From positions 1 to 32,515 of the forward strand of contig CAMCTX010000013.1 in the NCBI GenBank assembly GCA_945878715.1: a DNA stretch of 32,515 nucleotides, written 5' to 3'. The translations under genes were made by a program, and so were the position numbers. Under the pieces are notes generated by a model. It was given only the letters and a program-made list of their open reading frames with translations, did no database searches and was not told the origin of the DNA. This stretch comes from Legionella genomosp. 1. GTDB taxonomy: Bacteria; Pseudomonadota; Gammaproteobacteria; UBA6186; Azoamicaceae. Positions 24,523 through 32,379 of the stretch are shown in pieces (position 1 is the first letter of the stretch; every line of letters starts with the position of its first letter).

Positions 24523-24919
24523 AGTGATTGGCTTGTTATTAGGTGTCAAGCTGCTGGGTTTTTTTGGGGCTCTCATAGGCTTTTGGCTTGGTTTTATCGT
24601 CGATCACGCGCTGCGTACTTATCAGTCCTTAAAGCCAGGTGCGGCCCAAGCTAAAAGGCAGCAGCAGACTTTTCATCAAACGATCTATACCGTCTATGAA
24701 GATCCTTTAGCAGAGGCCTACCGTGTGTTAGGCTTATCTAGAACAGCCAGCGATGCAGAAATTAAACAGCACTATAGGCGTCTTATGAATCAACATCATC
24801 CCGATAAAATACTGGCACGCGGATTACCCAGCAGCCAGCTACCGGCGGCCCAAAAAAAGACCCAGGCTATTCGTGCGGCCTATGATCAAATTCGTGCACA
24901 GCGGGAGTTAGTTTCATGA
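24509..24919 (+). CDS. DjlA-like membrane J-domain protein lacking TerB
   Basis: A DnaK co-chaperone-type protein of 136 residues. The N-terminal helix WGRVIGLLLGVKLLGFFGA is Gly-rich and matches the DjlA transmembrane segment. Residues ~68-132 form the J domain (EAYRVLGLS, HHPDK, then the DjlA-like ARGLPSS and KTQAIRAAYDQIR). DjlA is normally ~260 residues with a TerB domain between these parts. Here the linker is only about 30 residues, so TerB is absent without a visible frameshift. Position after amgK-murU is where djlA sits in relatives. HPD is intact, so it should still stimulate DnaK. Confidence 0.8.
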   Translation: MIWGRVIGLLLGVKLLGFFGALIGFWLGFIVDHALRTYQSLKPGAAQAKRQQQTFHQTIYTVYEDPLAEAYRVLGLSRTASDAEIKQHYRRLMNQHHPDKILARGLPSSQLPAAQKKTQAIRAAYDQIRAQRELVS

Positions 24920-25638
24920 TCCTAGCGGCGTCTATTCTTTCAGCCAACTTTACGCGCTTGGGCGCAGAAGTGCAGGCCGTATTACAGGCAGGTGCCGATT
25001 GGATTCATCTGGATGTGATGGACAATCACTATGTGCCCAATTTAAGTTTTGGCCCGCAGATCTGTCAGGCCCTAAGGGACGAGGGTATCCAGGCCTTTAT
25101 CGATGTGCATTTAATGGTAAAACCGGTGGATCGTTTAATAGAAACCTTTGCAAAGGCGGGTGCGAGTAGCATTAGCTTTCATCCCGATGCGACCGATTCG
25201 GTGGCTGGCAGCATTGCTTGCGCGCGCGATCAGGGTGTTAAAGTCGGTTTGGTTTTTAACCCCCATACACCGCTTACTTTACTGCCTGCTTTTATCGCTC
25301 AGATCGATAGTGTGCTCTTAATGTCTGTGAACCCAGGTTTTGGGGGGCAAGCTTTTAAGCCCGAGGTTTTAGATAAAATCCGTGCTGCGCGATTGATGAT
25401 AGATGCACATAATAAGCAGGGTGATGGTGCTGTTCGTTTATGTGTGGATGGCGGTATTCACGCAGGCAATATCAAAAGCATTCGTGACGCGGGCGCCGAT
25501 ACCTTTGTGGTAGGGTCTGCGCTTTTTGGATCGAAGGATTATGCACAAACGCTGAAGGATTTAAGGGGCGTACCCCTACTCGCGCCCTCACCCCCGACCG
25601 CTAAAGCGGTCGACCCCTCTCCCGCAAAGCGGGAGTAG
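24916..25638 (+). CDS. rpe: Ribulose-phosphate 3-epimerase with repeat-encoded C-terminus
   Basis: TIM-barrel enzyme interconverting ribulose 5-phosphate and xylulose 5-phosphate in the pentose phosphate pathway. The first motif is AASILSANFTRLG; the metal ligands lie in HLDVMDNHYVPN and in VHLMV; and VNPGFGGQAF with CVDGGI complete the active and phosphate sites. 240 residues, slightly long. From about residue 217 on (GVPLLAPSPPTAKAVDPSPAKRE) the sequence, including the stop codon, comes from a palindromic repeat, so the native C-terminus has been replaced. The barrel itself appears complete. Start overlaps the J-domain gene by ATGA. Confidence 0.93.
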   Translation: MILAASILSANFTRLGAEVQAVLQAGADWIHLDVMDNHYVPNLSFGPQICQALRDEGIQAFIDVHLMVKPVDRLIETFAKAGASSISFHPDATDSVAGSIACARDQGVKVGLVFNPHTPLTLLPAFIAQIDSVLLMSVNPGFGGQAFKPEVLDKIRAARLMIDAHNKQGDGAVRLCVDGGIHAGNIKSIRDAGADTFVVGSALFGSKDYAQTLKDLRGVPLLAPSPPTAKAVDPSPAKRE

Positions 25639-25641
25639 GGG
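25573..25641. repeat. CCCCTACTC...GAGTAGGGG repeat ending rpe
   Basis: Outer arms CCCCTACTC and GAGTAGGGG enclose CCCTCACC, a GACCGCTAAAGCGGTC hairpin and CTCCCGCAAAGCGGGAG. It supplies the rpe stop. Its first 34 bases plus 8 bp upstream (25565-25606) recur perfectly, inverted, at 27734-27775. Confidence 0.85.
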
Positions 25642-25889
25642 AACGCTCCGATACTTGCCGTATTTCAAATAAAGTTTTTTTGAAGTTGAACAACGATTAT
25701 GGTTAGCTCTAAAAGGACATCGATTTTGTCAGTATAAATTTCGTCGACAAGTGATACTGGGTCCTTATATTTTTTAGTGTTACGATTTTGGAACTATGAA
25801 GTTTTAGAGAACTGGTCCGGTGTTTTACATAAAATTTATCTAGTATTACAATCCCTATCAATGACTAAAGTGGTAAATATCGGAGTGTT
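25642..25889. other. AT-rich spacer between facing repeats
   Basis: No convincing gene. Its edges are themselves inverted: GAACGCTCCGATA follows the left repeat and TATCGGAGTGTTC precedes the right one (one mismatch), so the two repeats and this core form one large inverted-repeat unit of about 375 bp. A stem-loop terminator candidate lies inside at 25713-25775. Confidence 0.5.
25713..25775 (+). terminator. Possible terminator of the amgK-rpe operon
   Basis: AAGGAC pairs with GTCCTT and, inside, CAGTAT with ATACTG; ATATTTTTT follows on the plus strand. The stem is interrupted by an asymmetric loop, so the call is weak, but it lies 75 bp after rpe where a terminator is expected. Confidence 0.35.
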
Positions 25890-25946
25890 CCCCTCGCCCC
25901 GCTTTGCGGGGGAGGGGTCGACCGCTTTAGCGGTCGGGGGTGAGGG
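25890..25946. repeat. CCCCTCGCC...GGTGAGGG repeat facing the rpe copy
   Basis: CCCCGCTTTGCGGGG and GACCGCTTTAGCGGTC hairpins, in inverted order and orientation relative to 25573-25641. It lies 35 bp beyond the end of the HipS-HTH gene. Confidence 0.85.
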
Positions 25947-25980
25947 CAAAAAAGGGCGGCGATCAGTTACAAATCAGGTT

Positions 25981-26631
25981 CTAAGGGATCTGCTTCTTAT
26001 CCTTAAAATAATTCAGAAGCTTTAACAACACCTTACTATGCACCCTCTGCCCCGATAGATGCAGTTGCCAAATCGCTACATCGGGAAAAGTAAAATAGAG
26101 CTGTAATAATTTAAGGGTGTTCGTATCATTGCTTTTTTCAGATTCTATGCGCTGTAAAGTCACTAAAGGAATATCGAAAGCAGCGGCCAAATCATGCTGT
26201 GTTAGGTCTAAAGTTTCGCGTAATGTTATAATGTCCTTTGCAGAAAAATCAGCTTTGTATACCGGCTCGAAGATAAACGTAGAAGGGCCTCGTTTACCAA
26301 TCGTTCCAAGCAAAATAATAGGGTTTTTCTCATGGAGATCGATACCTTCCGATGCGCAATAGTCCTTATAAGCAGGATTAGCCCGTTCGGGTATTCTATC
26401 CAGAAATTCAAGAAATAATTTTCCTGGAGGGGAATGATGAACGGTTTTAAAAAGGGGTAGTTTGGGTCCTAAAGGGATAGCATTTTTCGCATTCACATAA
26501 TTTTTTTCATAGCGTAGTGTGTAAACATTATTTTCTTTATCATAGTTCAATGTGCCAACATAAATTCTACGTTTCTTTAATTCATGAAAAATCTGTAATG
26601 CATGCGGATCTTTCTTAGGATAAGAGGCCAT
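25981..26631 (-). CDS. HipS-like / HTH fusion, putative antitoxin
   Basis: 216 residues. Residues ~18-100 resemble the HipA N-terminal subdomain 1 (HipS): RRIYVGTLNYDKEN, then YVNAKNAIPLGPKLP and later PGKLFLEFLDRIPER. Residues ~140-185 form an Xre-type HTH (ITLRETLDLTQHDLAAAFDIPLVTLQRIE). HipBST systems encode HipB, HipS and HipT as separate proteins; here S and B functions seem fused in one chain, S first. AGGAG is 7 bp before the ATG, which overlaps the kinase gene by 17 bp. Likely it neutralises the kinase and represses the operon. Domain calls good; antitoxin role inferred. Confidence 0.75.
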   Translation of the reverse strand: MASYPKKDPHALQIFHELKKRRIYVGTLNYDKENNVYTLRYEKNYVNAKNAIPLGPKLPLFKTVHHSPPGKLFLEFLDRIPERANPAYKDYCASEGIDLHEKNPIILLGTIGKRGPSTFIFEPVYKADFSAKDIITLRETLDLTQHDLAAAFDIPLVTLQRIESEKSNDTNTLKLLQLYFTFPDVAIWQLHLSGQRVHSKVLLKLLNYFKDKKQIP

Positions 26632-27511
26632 GGTTTAACTCCTGATAGCGTTTATGAATCATTTTTTTTAAGGCTGCTTTCATGGGCGCCCCACAGAAGC
26701 TTTTTTCTATGAAACATTCTATATGCGCTATGCTAATACTTTTGTAAAAAAGTACAATGTCCTCTGTGTGTCCCAATTTTTTAAATTCTAAGACATAATC
26801 TTTCATGGTCGGATCTTCAACAGCTGAAGTGCTAATCTTACCTTTAGGGTTAAAATCTGCTTGAAGCATCGAGTCCGATTCCAAGCTCAAATAAGATACA
26901 TTGTCATAAATGGGCGAAAGTTCCATCGTATGCGATGTTGATAGAAAAGCAAGGTTTCTTCCATGGCGATCGTGGTTGCCAATCAATGCATCGAAAAGGA
27001 TTGTTTTAATAAACGTTGTAATATCATGCGGTTGTTTTGAGTGTTGGTTAATGATAGCCATAAGATCTTCGCAGTTATGTTGGGTCCGATCTCTAAAATG
27101 GGCAAAGTGTTTTAAATCCATCGGTATCGTTTTTTGTACGAAATTTTCTGTTAGAAAAACAAGTTCACCTTCGAAAGAAATAATATAGAACTTTGCAACA
27201 GGTATCCTTAGTGCAGAAGCTATTTGATTACAGAGATACTCCACGGCTGGTAGCTCAGGTGCTTCAGGTTGGCGCATTTTAAAGATAAAAGAACGATCCT
27301 CTAAAAGCGCTGAATATTTTTTAAAGGTTCCCTGAAAAAAACTGCTATTTTTGGGCGTGAGATCTGCGCTATCGTCTAACAGGCTGGGCATTCTTTCCAA
27401 GTCTGTAAATCTTGCTGTGGGAGGTACTTTAAACCAGCTGGCAAAGCAGGCATCGTGCATACCATAGCACCCCTCTGTGGCTAAAGGCTTTAGGCATCGT
27501 AGGCAACGCAT
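26615..27511 (-). CDS. HipT-like kinase toxin with N-terminal Cys/His finger
   Basis: 298 residues. The N-terminus has a small zinc-type motif, C3-x2-C6, C15, H19-x2-C22. A Ser/Gly-rich segment NSSFFQGTFKKY (residues 55-66) fits the regulatory, autophosphorylated loop of HipA/HipT. FIFKM carries the ATP-site Lys. The catalytic loop is GNHDRHGRN (Asp181, Asn186), and SPIYDN holds the metal-binding Asp. It lacks HipA subdomain 1, which is encoded by the next gene, as in HipT proteins. HipT from E. coli phosphorylates TrpS; the target here is unknown. GGAG lies before the ATG, and a strong promoter with palindromes stands upstream. Kinase before antitoxin is the reverse of classical hipBA. Confidence 0.8.
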   Translation of the reverse strand: MRCLRCLKPLATEGCYGMHDACFASWFKVPPTARFTDLERMPSLLDDSADLTPKNSSFFQGTFKKYSALLEDRSFIFKMRQPEAPELPAVEYLCNQIASALRIPVAKFYIISFEGELVFLTENFVQKTIPMDLKHFAHFRDRTQHNCEDLMAIINQHSKQPHDITTFIKTILFDALIGNHDRHGRNLAFLSTSHTMELSPIYDNVSYLSLESDSMLQADFNPKGKISTSAVEDPTMKDYVLEFKKLGHTEDIVLFYKSISIAHIECFIEKSFCGAPMKAALKKMIHKRYQELNHGLLS

Positions 27512-27529
27512 GCTAACTCTCCATTTTAA

Positions 27530-27600
27530 TATCTATAGACGTTATGATAATCGCAATATTTATAGATGTCAATGCATGAGTGATATCCATAGATATCTAT
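27530..27600 (-). promoter_or_regulatory. hip promoter with three palindromic operator-like sites
   Basis: On the minus strand TTGACA (27567-27572) and TATCAT (27544-27549) are separated by exactly 17 bp. Three sites with a shared TATAGAT/ATCTATA motif surround them: ATCTATAGA at 27531-27539 just downstream of -10, TTTATAGAT at 27559-27567 at the -35, and the perfect palindrome ATAGATATCTAT at 27589-27600. The layout suits autorepression by the HTH of the fused antitoxin. Confidence 0.65.
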
Positions 27601-27609
27601 GAATGGCCC

Positions 27610-27690
27610 TGTCCCCACTTTCGTTGGGATCCAGTCCCAAAAGAAGCCTGATTGCATACTGGATTCCCGTTTTCACGGGAATAACGATAG
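27610..27690. repeat. GGGATCCAG...CTGGATTCCCG inverted repeat
   Basis: CCCCACTTTCGTTGGGATCCAG-like left arm (shown in part) and CTGGATTCCCGTTTTCACGG on the right form an inverted pair around about 24 bp. The right arm also makes its own hairpin, TTCCCGTTTTCACGGGAA. This is a second repeat type, different from the CCCTC family. The 27512-27894 gap holds the hip promoter, this repeat, the 42-bp inverted copy and two GC hairpins, and no gene. Confidence 0.65.
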
Positions 27691-27733
27691 CTACAGCAGG
27701 TGGGCATAGCGATGCTTGGGTGGATAGTGACAG

Positions 27734-27775
27734 CTTTAGCGGTCGGGGGTGAGGGCGCGAGTAGGGGTACGCCCC
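27734..27775 (-). repeat. 42-bp perfect inverted copy of the rpe 3' end
   Basis: Exact reverse complement of 25565-25606, which encodes the last part of rpe. Homology ends sharply on both sides. Two small hairpins follow, CAGGGC/GCCCTG (27779-27802) and GGGCCGG/CCGGCCC (27806-27827). With its partner it brackets 2.2 kb containing the hip module. Confidence 0.85.
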
Positions 27776-27894
27776 ATTCAGGGCCGGGGGGTGTTTGCCC
27801 TGTAGGGGCCGGTCTCTGTGCCGGCCCTGGATCCAGTGTTATGATAATATCCTCCTTCCATGGAATTATCGTTTAAGCCCTAAGGGAGTTTTTC

Positions 27895-28851
27895 TTGTCT
27901 ATTTTGCAACACTGCTTACCCCATCATGCCATCAGTATTTTTGCAGGATGGCTTGCTAACAGTACCATTCCATGGCTTAAGAATTTTCTCATTCGCTATT
28001 TTCTATGGCGTTATACCGTGAATATGACAGAGGCCGAACAGCCCGATCCTTTTGCCTATCCCAGCTACAATGCTTTTTTTACCCGAACCCTCAAAGCCGA
28101 AGCTCGACCCCTGGCGCAGGGTGTGCACGATGTCATTAGCCCGGTGGATGGTTATGTGGGTGAATTCGGGCCCATACACAATGCCCAACTCATTCAAGCC
28201 AAAGGCCAAACCTTTACGGTGGATGAATTACTGGGTGTGCCGAGTAATCTCGCCGGTTTTGCCGACAGCGCAGCAGCTTCTTTGTTAGATAAAGCTGCGC
28301 GTCGTAAAGAGACCCATTGTTATGACGGTTGGCACAGGCAGGATCAGGAAACCGTCATACAGCAAGCAGCTCGTTTTAAACAGGGTTCTTTTATCACGCT
28401 GTATTTAGCGCCCCATAATTATCATCGCGTTCATATGCCTTTTGAGGGTCATTTATCGCAGATGATTTATATTCCAGGGCGTTTATTTTCGGTCGATTTC
28501 AAAACCTGTGCTACGGTACCACGCTTGTTTGCACGCAATGAACGTGTGGTCGCACTCTTTGAAACGGCGGTGGGCCAGATGGCTGTTATTTTTGTAGGCG
28601 CGATGATCGTGGGTAGTATTGAAACCGTATGGGCAGGAACGGTGGGTCGATCGCCTGTGGCAGAGGGCCCACAGTATTGGTCCCATAGTTCCAGTGTTTA
28701 TTTTAAAAAGGGTGAAGAATTAGGTTTATTTAGGCTAGGTTCCACCGTGATCGTGCTGTTCGAACATCAGACCCTTGCCTTTGAAGCGATGCTGGGGCCC
28801 ACGCATCCCTTGTGCATGGGGCAAAAGATCGCAACCCTAAAGCCTTTATAA
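27895..28851 (+). CDS. psd: Phosphatidylserine decarboxylase with palindromic insert
   Basis: Inner-membrane-associated, pyruvoyl-dependent enzyme making phosphatidylethanolamine. TTG start at 27895 is preferred, with AAGGGAG 7 bp upstream and no better ATG before the conserved N-terminus. Family motifs: NAFFTRTLK, SPVDG, YLAPHNYHRVHMP, LFARNERV, IVGSIETVWAGT. The self-cleavage site is LGST near the C-terminus, giving the alpha-subunit pyruvoyl from Ser. Length 318. Residues ~120-158, between VDELLG and FKQGSF, have no counterpart in relatives and coincide with palindromic DNA (28268-28359); without them about 280 residues remain, a usual size. Followed convergently by epmA. Confidence 0.93.
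   Translation: MSILQHCLPHHAISIFAGWLANSTIPWLKNFLIRYFLWRYTVNMTEAEQPDPFAYPSYNAFFTRTLKAEARPLAQGVHDVISPVDGYVGEFGPIHNAQLIQAKGQTFTVDELLGVPSNLAGFADSAAASLLDKAARRKETHCYDGWHRQDQETVIQQAARFKQGSFITLYLAPHNYHRVHMPFEGHLSQMIYIPGRLFSVDFKTCATVPRLFARNERVVALFETAVGQMAVIFVGAMIVGSIETVWAGTVGRSPVAEGPQYWSHSSSVYFKKGEELGLFRLGSTVIVLFEHQTLAFEAMLGPTHPLCMGQKIATLKPL
28268..28359. repeat. Palindromic segment inside psd
   Basis: Two perfect inverted repeats lie in series: GCGCAGC (28268-28274) with GCTGCGC (28294-28300), and TATGACGGTT (28321-28330) with AACCGTCATA (28350-28359). All is open in the psd frame and encodes the non-family residues around 125-155. It is not the CCCTC family nor clearly the gltX element, so possibly a third type. 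Confidence 0.6.
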
Positions 28852-28859
28852 ATCCAGGT

Positions 28860-29852
28860 CTACACCCTTGCAATACCAAAACTGAAAGTCTCAGATAGAT
28901 CCTGCAATCCCTCTTTCAGCAACAGTAAGCGATCAATCCCCAAAGCAATGCCCGCACAGGCTGGCAACCCTGCTTCAAGGGCTGCAAGTACATGCTGATC
29001 AATCGGAATAGCCGGTAGACCGGTTTTCGCACGTTGCACACAATCAGCCTCAAAGCGTTGGCGTTGCAGCTGTGCATCACGTAATTCATGATAACCATTG
29101 GCTAATTCGATACCTCGCACATACACTTCCACACGCTCTGCCACCCATACACCCTCTTCACGCTGGCGCAATGTAGCAAGCGCTGCTTTAGAAGCAGGGT
29201 AATCGTCAATAAACACGGGTCTATCAAAACCCAGTGTGGGTTCAATACAATGTGTCATCAAAATATCCAGCCAGGCATCCACATCCAGATCCTGTGCGGC
29301 AAGGGCGCTTAGTTGTATGCCATGCGCTGCTGCGCAGGCTGCTAGGGCTTGCACAGTGGTGTGGTGTGGATCAAGGCCAAGCACCTCTCTAAAAAGGGTT
29401 TCATACGATAGTCTGCGCGCTTTGGGTGTGCCTAAAATCAATGTTAATAAATCGTCTACTTCATCCATTAAAGCCTGAAGATCAAAACCCACCCGATACC
29501 ATTCTAACAAAGTAAACTCTGGATTATGTAAGCGTCCCGATTCTTCGCCTCGAAAAGCTTTGGCGATTTGATAGATAGAACCATAGCCGGCGGCCAGTAG
29601 TCGTTTCATCGCGTATTCGGGTGAGGTTTGCAAATAATAGGGATTGCGGTGTACGGTTGCAGAAGATGGATACAACACTGCAATAGGATGAAGTGCAATA
29701 TCGGTCGCAGCGCTGCTGCACATCAGCGGTGTATCCACTTCTAAAACGTTTCGTGCTGCAAAAAAAGCGCGGATTTGGCATAGCACTGTGGCACGCGTTT
29801 GTAGTTGTGCAAGGCTTGCGCTCGGTTTCCAAAGGGGTGTGGGATGGGACAT
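28860..29852 (-). CDS. epmA: EF-P (R)-beta-lysine ligase EpmA
   Basis: Truncated LysRS-like enzyme (PoxA/GenX) that attaches (R)-beta-lysine to a Lys of EF-P. 330 residues, the catalytic core only, without an OB-fold anticodon domain. Class II motif 2 is FRGEESGRLHNPEFTLLEWY and motif 3 is GIALGIDRLLLL; motif 1 lies near NVLEVDTPLM. The ATG lies 3 bp after the efp stop, so enzyme and substrate are co-expressed. EpmB, the lysine 2,3-aminomutase, is not in the window. Confidence 0.94.
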   Translation of the reverse strand: MSHPTPLWKPSASLAQLQTRATVLCQIRAFFAARNVLEVDTPLMCSSAATDIALHPIAVLYPSSATVHRNPYYLQTSPEYAMKRLLAAGYGSIYQIAKAFRGEESGRLHNPEFTLLEWYRVGFDLQALMDEVDDLLTLILGTPKARRLSYETLFREVLGLDPHHTTVQALAACAAAHGIQLSALAAQDLDVDAWLDILMTHCIEPTLGFDRPVFIDDYPASKAALATLRQREEGVWVAERVEVYVRGIELANGYHELRDAQLQRQRFEADCVQRAKTGLPAIPIDQHVLAALEAGLPACAGIALGIDRLLLLKEGLQDLSETFSFGIARV

Positions 29853-29855
29853 GCT

Positions 29856-30425
29856 TTAGTCTTTGGCCCGGGAAACATAGTCTCCCGTACGGGTATCCAC
29901 TTTAATAAGCTCGCCTATCTGTACAAACAGCGGCACGCGCACCACCGCACCGGTTTCAAGGGTTGCAGGCTTACCACCGCCACCGGAGGTATCGCCCTTT
30001 AAACCCGGATCGGTCTCGGTAATTTTCAAGACCACAAAATTGGGAGGGGTCACGGTGATAGGCGCATCATTCCACAGCATTACATTGCAAAGCGCTTGTT
30101 CTTTCAGCCAAAGGGCTGCTTCTCCAATAACCCCTTTGTCTAATTCGTATTGTTCACTGGTCTCGACCACCATAAAGTGCCATCGTTCACCATCGTGGTA
30201 CAGATACTGCATGGGTTGTTCCACGACATCGGCTGCCTCGAGGGTCTCGCCAGACTTCATGGTTCTTTCAATCACACGGCCATTTTTTAAATGCCGAAAT
30301 TTTACCCGGCTAAAGGCTTGTCCCTTACCCGGTTTGACAAATTCGTTCTCTAAAATGACATAGGGATCGCCGTCCATCATCACTTTAAGGCCGCTTTTAA
30401 ACTCATTGGTGCTATAGGATGCCAT
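29856..30425 (-). CDS. efp: Elongation factor P
   Basis: Translation factor that rescues ribosomes stalled at polyproline. About 189 residues from ATG 30425, where family homology begins ([12 protein letters not shown]). The modified Lys lies in [11 protein letters not shown], the lysine type expected for EpmA. The KOW-like N-domain and two OB domains follow, and the C-terminal [10 protein letters not shown] is typical. The strong AGGAGG at 30450-30455 is 23 bp from ATG 30425 but ~12 bp from ATG 30437, so four extra N-terminal residues are possible. Cotranscribed with epmA. Confidence 0.95.
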   Translation of the reverse strand: MASYSTNEFKSGLKVMMDGDPYVILENEFVKPGKGQAFSRVKFRHLKNGRVIERTMKSGETLEAADVVEQPMQYLYHDGERWHFMVVETSEQYELDKGVIGEAALWLKEQALCNVMLWNDAPITVTPPNFVVLKITETDPGLKGDTSGGGGKPATLETGAVVRVPLFVQIGELIKVDTRTGDYVSRAKD

Positions 30426-30507
30426 GGCGCCCATCATAGCCCAGGCATCCCTCCTAATACAACCATAGACCTCTGTCTGGGGGGGGGCGGGCAACCCGGC
30501 ATTTTGC

Positions 30508-30535
30508 ACTATACTCAGGGGTATGGACATTACAA
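30508..30535 (-). promoter_or_regulatory. Possible efp promoter
   Basis: On the minus strand TTGTAA and TATAGT are 16 bp apart, about 80 bp before efp. The leader between them and efp contains a run of nine C (nine G on the plus strand, 30479-30487). Confidence 0.4.
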
Positions 30536-32298
30536 CCGGGCCCTTAGGTCTTAGCATTCCTGTTCAAAAACCTAACGCTGTTAGCACAGTGAAGTTCACG
30601 CCATCCGATATTCTGAACTGGCGTAATGCCCTGGAAATAGCCGATCTGTCTGTAACGACCAAAAAGCTTTACCAGGTACTGCGCGAGGGTAGCGGGGCAT
30701 CCACGGGCCCCAAAGACCGGTTAGAGATTTTGGAGCTTTTGCGTCCTACGGTACAGTTTATCTGTCAATCCTTAAGTAAACACTATACGAATCAATCCCA
30801 TGCCCTAAAGCAGGAACAATTTGTCATTGCTAATCTCTCGCAGACCTTGCAGATGGAGATGGCGTATGGCTATAAAACGATAATCGAGCAAACGGCGGCC
30901 AGTGGTGCTAGCGCCGATCTCAAAGCAAGCCTTTTACCCATCGCTATTCAGCGGGTATTCTATTATTTCTCGCAGATCTTGCTGCGTAGCTACAAAATTT
31001 ACTCCAAGCCCCCCAGCGATCTATGGCGTGAACTCCATCTCATTTACAAATATGTGCGCGATAACCTACCCACCCGAGAAGATCTCATCGACGAATATAA
31101 ACGTATCTTGCTATTTGCAGGCGCTTATCCAACTAAGTTGCGTCAAAATGAACAGGAAGCCCTTTATAGAGGCACCGAGACCTGGGCATCGATGGCGACC
31201 TTAGGTAAGAAGCTCCCCAATACCACAGGTACGGGTTATTTGATTGTGGATACAGAGGCCGATCAGCCACCCCATCATCCGTCTAGGGGGCAGATAGCCT
31301 TCTCGGATAACAGTGAAGTTTTGTATGTGCTTGCGATTGCCAACCGTTTAAAAAATCTACTCCCGCTCGTAGAGCCCAATGAACTGCAATCGAGAATGTC
31401 GCACTATAACCAAGCCGAGTATGCGATCCCCGCCACTGTCTTAAGAAATTTAGTAAAAATATGGGGTATGCCAAGTCCGCGTATTCAAGAACGTGCACCC
31501 CAAGATCAATCTGCACAGATCTGTATTGGGCTTCGATCCACCCATTTTCATGTGAATCATGCACAGGTTTTTCAGATGCCTAAGGCAGAGCCTAGCACAG
31601 AAGAAACATCCGCACCGAGTACCGGAACACCTTGGGTGGCAGAACTCAAGAAGACCGATGAATTAGGGACGCATATCGATTTTTCTGCGGTTAGCAGCGC
31701 TGTTCCCGTGGATAGCCCCGATCTCTATACCTTCTATCCTTGTACGATTGTCAATGAAACCCCGACGGGTTATTCCCTTGTGTTAGGGGGTGCAATTTTT
31801 TCGGTACTACAGGCTGGCGAAGTATTAGGGCTTACAAGAGCCGATCAAGCACCCGATATGATCGAGATCTGTGGTGTGCGTTGGCTGCAATATGAATCAG
31901 ATGTTTTACGTTTGGGGGTAGAGCGTTTATCCAGTGTTACCAAAGCCTGTGCCGTACAGTTAATCAAGAGTCAAAAAGCAGTGGGCGATTATGTGCGTTG
32001 TTTATTGTTAGAATCGAGTCTCTTAGTACCCACCTTGCCCTTTAAAAAGGGCGATCATGTGAATCTGCTGGAAAGCGAGCTTGAAAAACCAAAAGAATAT
32101 CTTTTGAGTGAATTAGTCGATGCCACGGGGGGGTACAAACGCTTTCAGTTTATTCATAAAAAAACGGTCTTAGATAATGTCCCGATCAATAAGGTTGAAG
32201 CACCTAAACCGCCAAGCAATCCCGTGCAAGCCACGCCACCCGCATCAAGTAACACAGACAAAAAAGATCCTTTCGACGATATTTGGTCTCATCTTTAA
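30523..32298 (+). CDS. Unrecognised 591-residue protein, possible C-terminal PilZ-like domain
   Basis: A soluble protein with no signal peptide or membrane helix. Residues ~30-240 are helical, with the segment [22 protein letters not shown] and a later YKYVRDNLP. Residues ~340-390 include a low-complexity linker. Around residues 400-480 the pattern [20 protein letters not shown], a VLGL strand and GVRWLQ...LRLGVERLS resembles a PilZ-type c-di-GMP-binding barrel, with the common N-x-S/G motif replaced by ETPTGY. The C-terminus is Pro-rich and ends DPFDDIW. Divergent from efp, upstream of orn, which degrades pGpG, the breakdown product of c-di-GMP; that neighbour fits a c-di-GMP link but does not prove it. 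Confidence 0.5.
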   Translation: MDITTGPLGLSIPVQKPNAVSTVKFTPSDILNWRNALEIADLSVTTKKLYQVLREGSGASTGPKDRLEILELLRPTVQFICQSLSKHYTNQSHALKQEQFVIANLSQTLQMEMAYGYKTIIEQTAASGASADLKASLLPIAIQRVFYYFSQILLRSYKIYSKPPSDLWRELHLIYKYVRDNLPTREDLIDEYKRILLFAGAYPTKLRQNEQEALYRGTETWASMATLGKKLPNTTGTGYLIVDTEADQPPHHPSRGQIAFSDNSEVLYVLAIANRLKNLLPLVEPNELQSRMSHYNQAEYAIPATVLRNLVKIWGMPSPRIQERAPQDQSAQICIGLRSTHFHVNHAQVFQMPKAEPSTEETSAPSTGTPWVAELKKTDELGTHIDFSAVSSAVPVDSPDLYTFYPCTIVNETPTGYSLVLGGAIFSVLQAGEVLGLTRADQAPDMIEICGVRWLQYESDVLRLGVERLSSVTKACAVQLIKSQKAVGDYVRCLLLESSLLVPTLPFKKGDHVNLLESELEKPKEYLLSELVDATGGYKRFQFIHKKTVLDNVPINKVEAPKPPSNPVQATPPASSNTDKKDPFDDIWSHL

Positions 32299-32379
32299 AA
32301 AAGTTAGTTATTTGGCATTGTTTAACTTTCCGACGAAAACCCGTATGATGCCTAGGGTATTTATCGGATGGAGCCATGC

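Noticed and set aside
30426-30557. 44-residue N-terminal extension of EF-P
   Set aside because: It covers the promoter and ribosome site and has no homology; EF-P starts at MASYS or four codons earlier.
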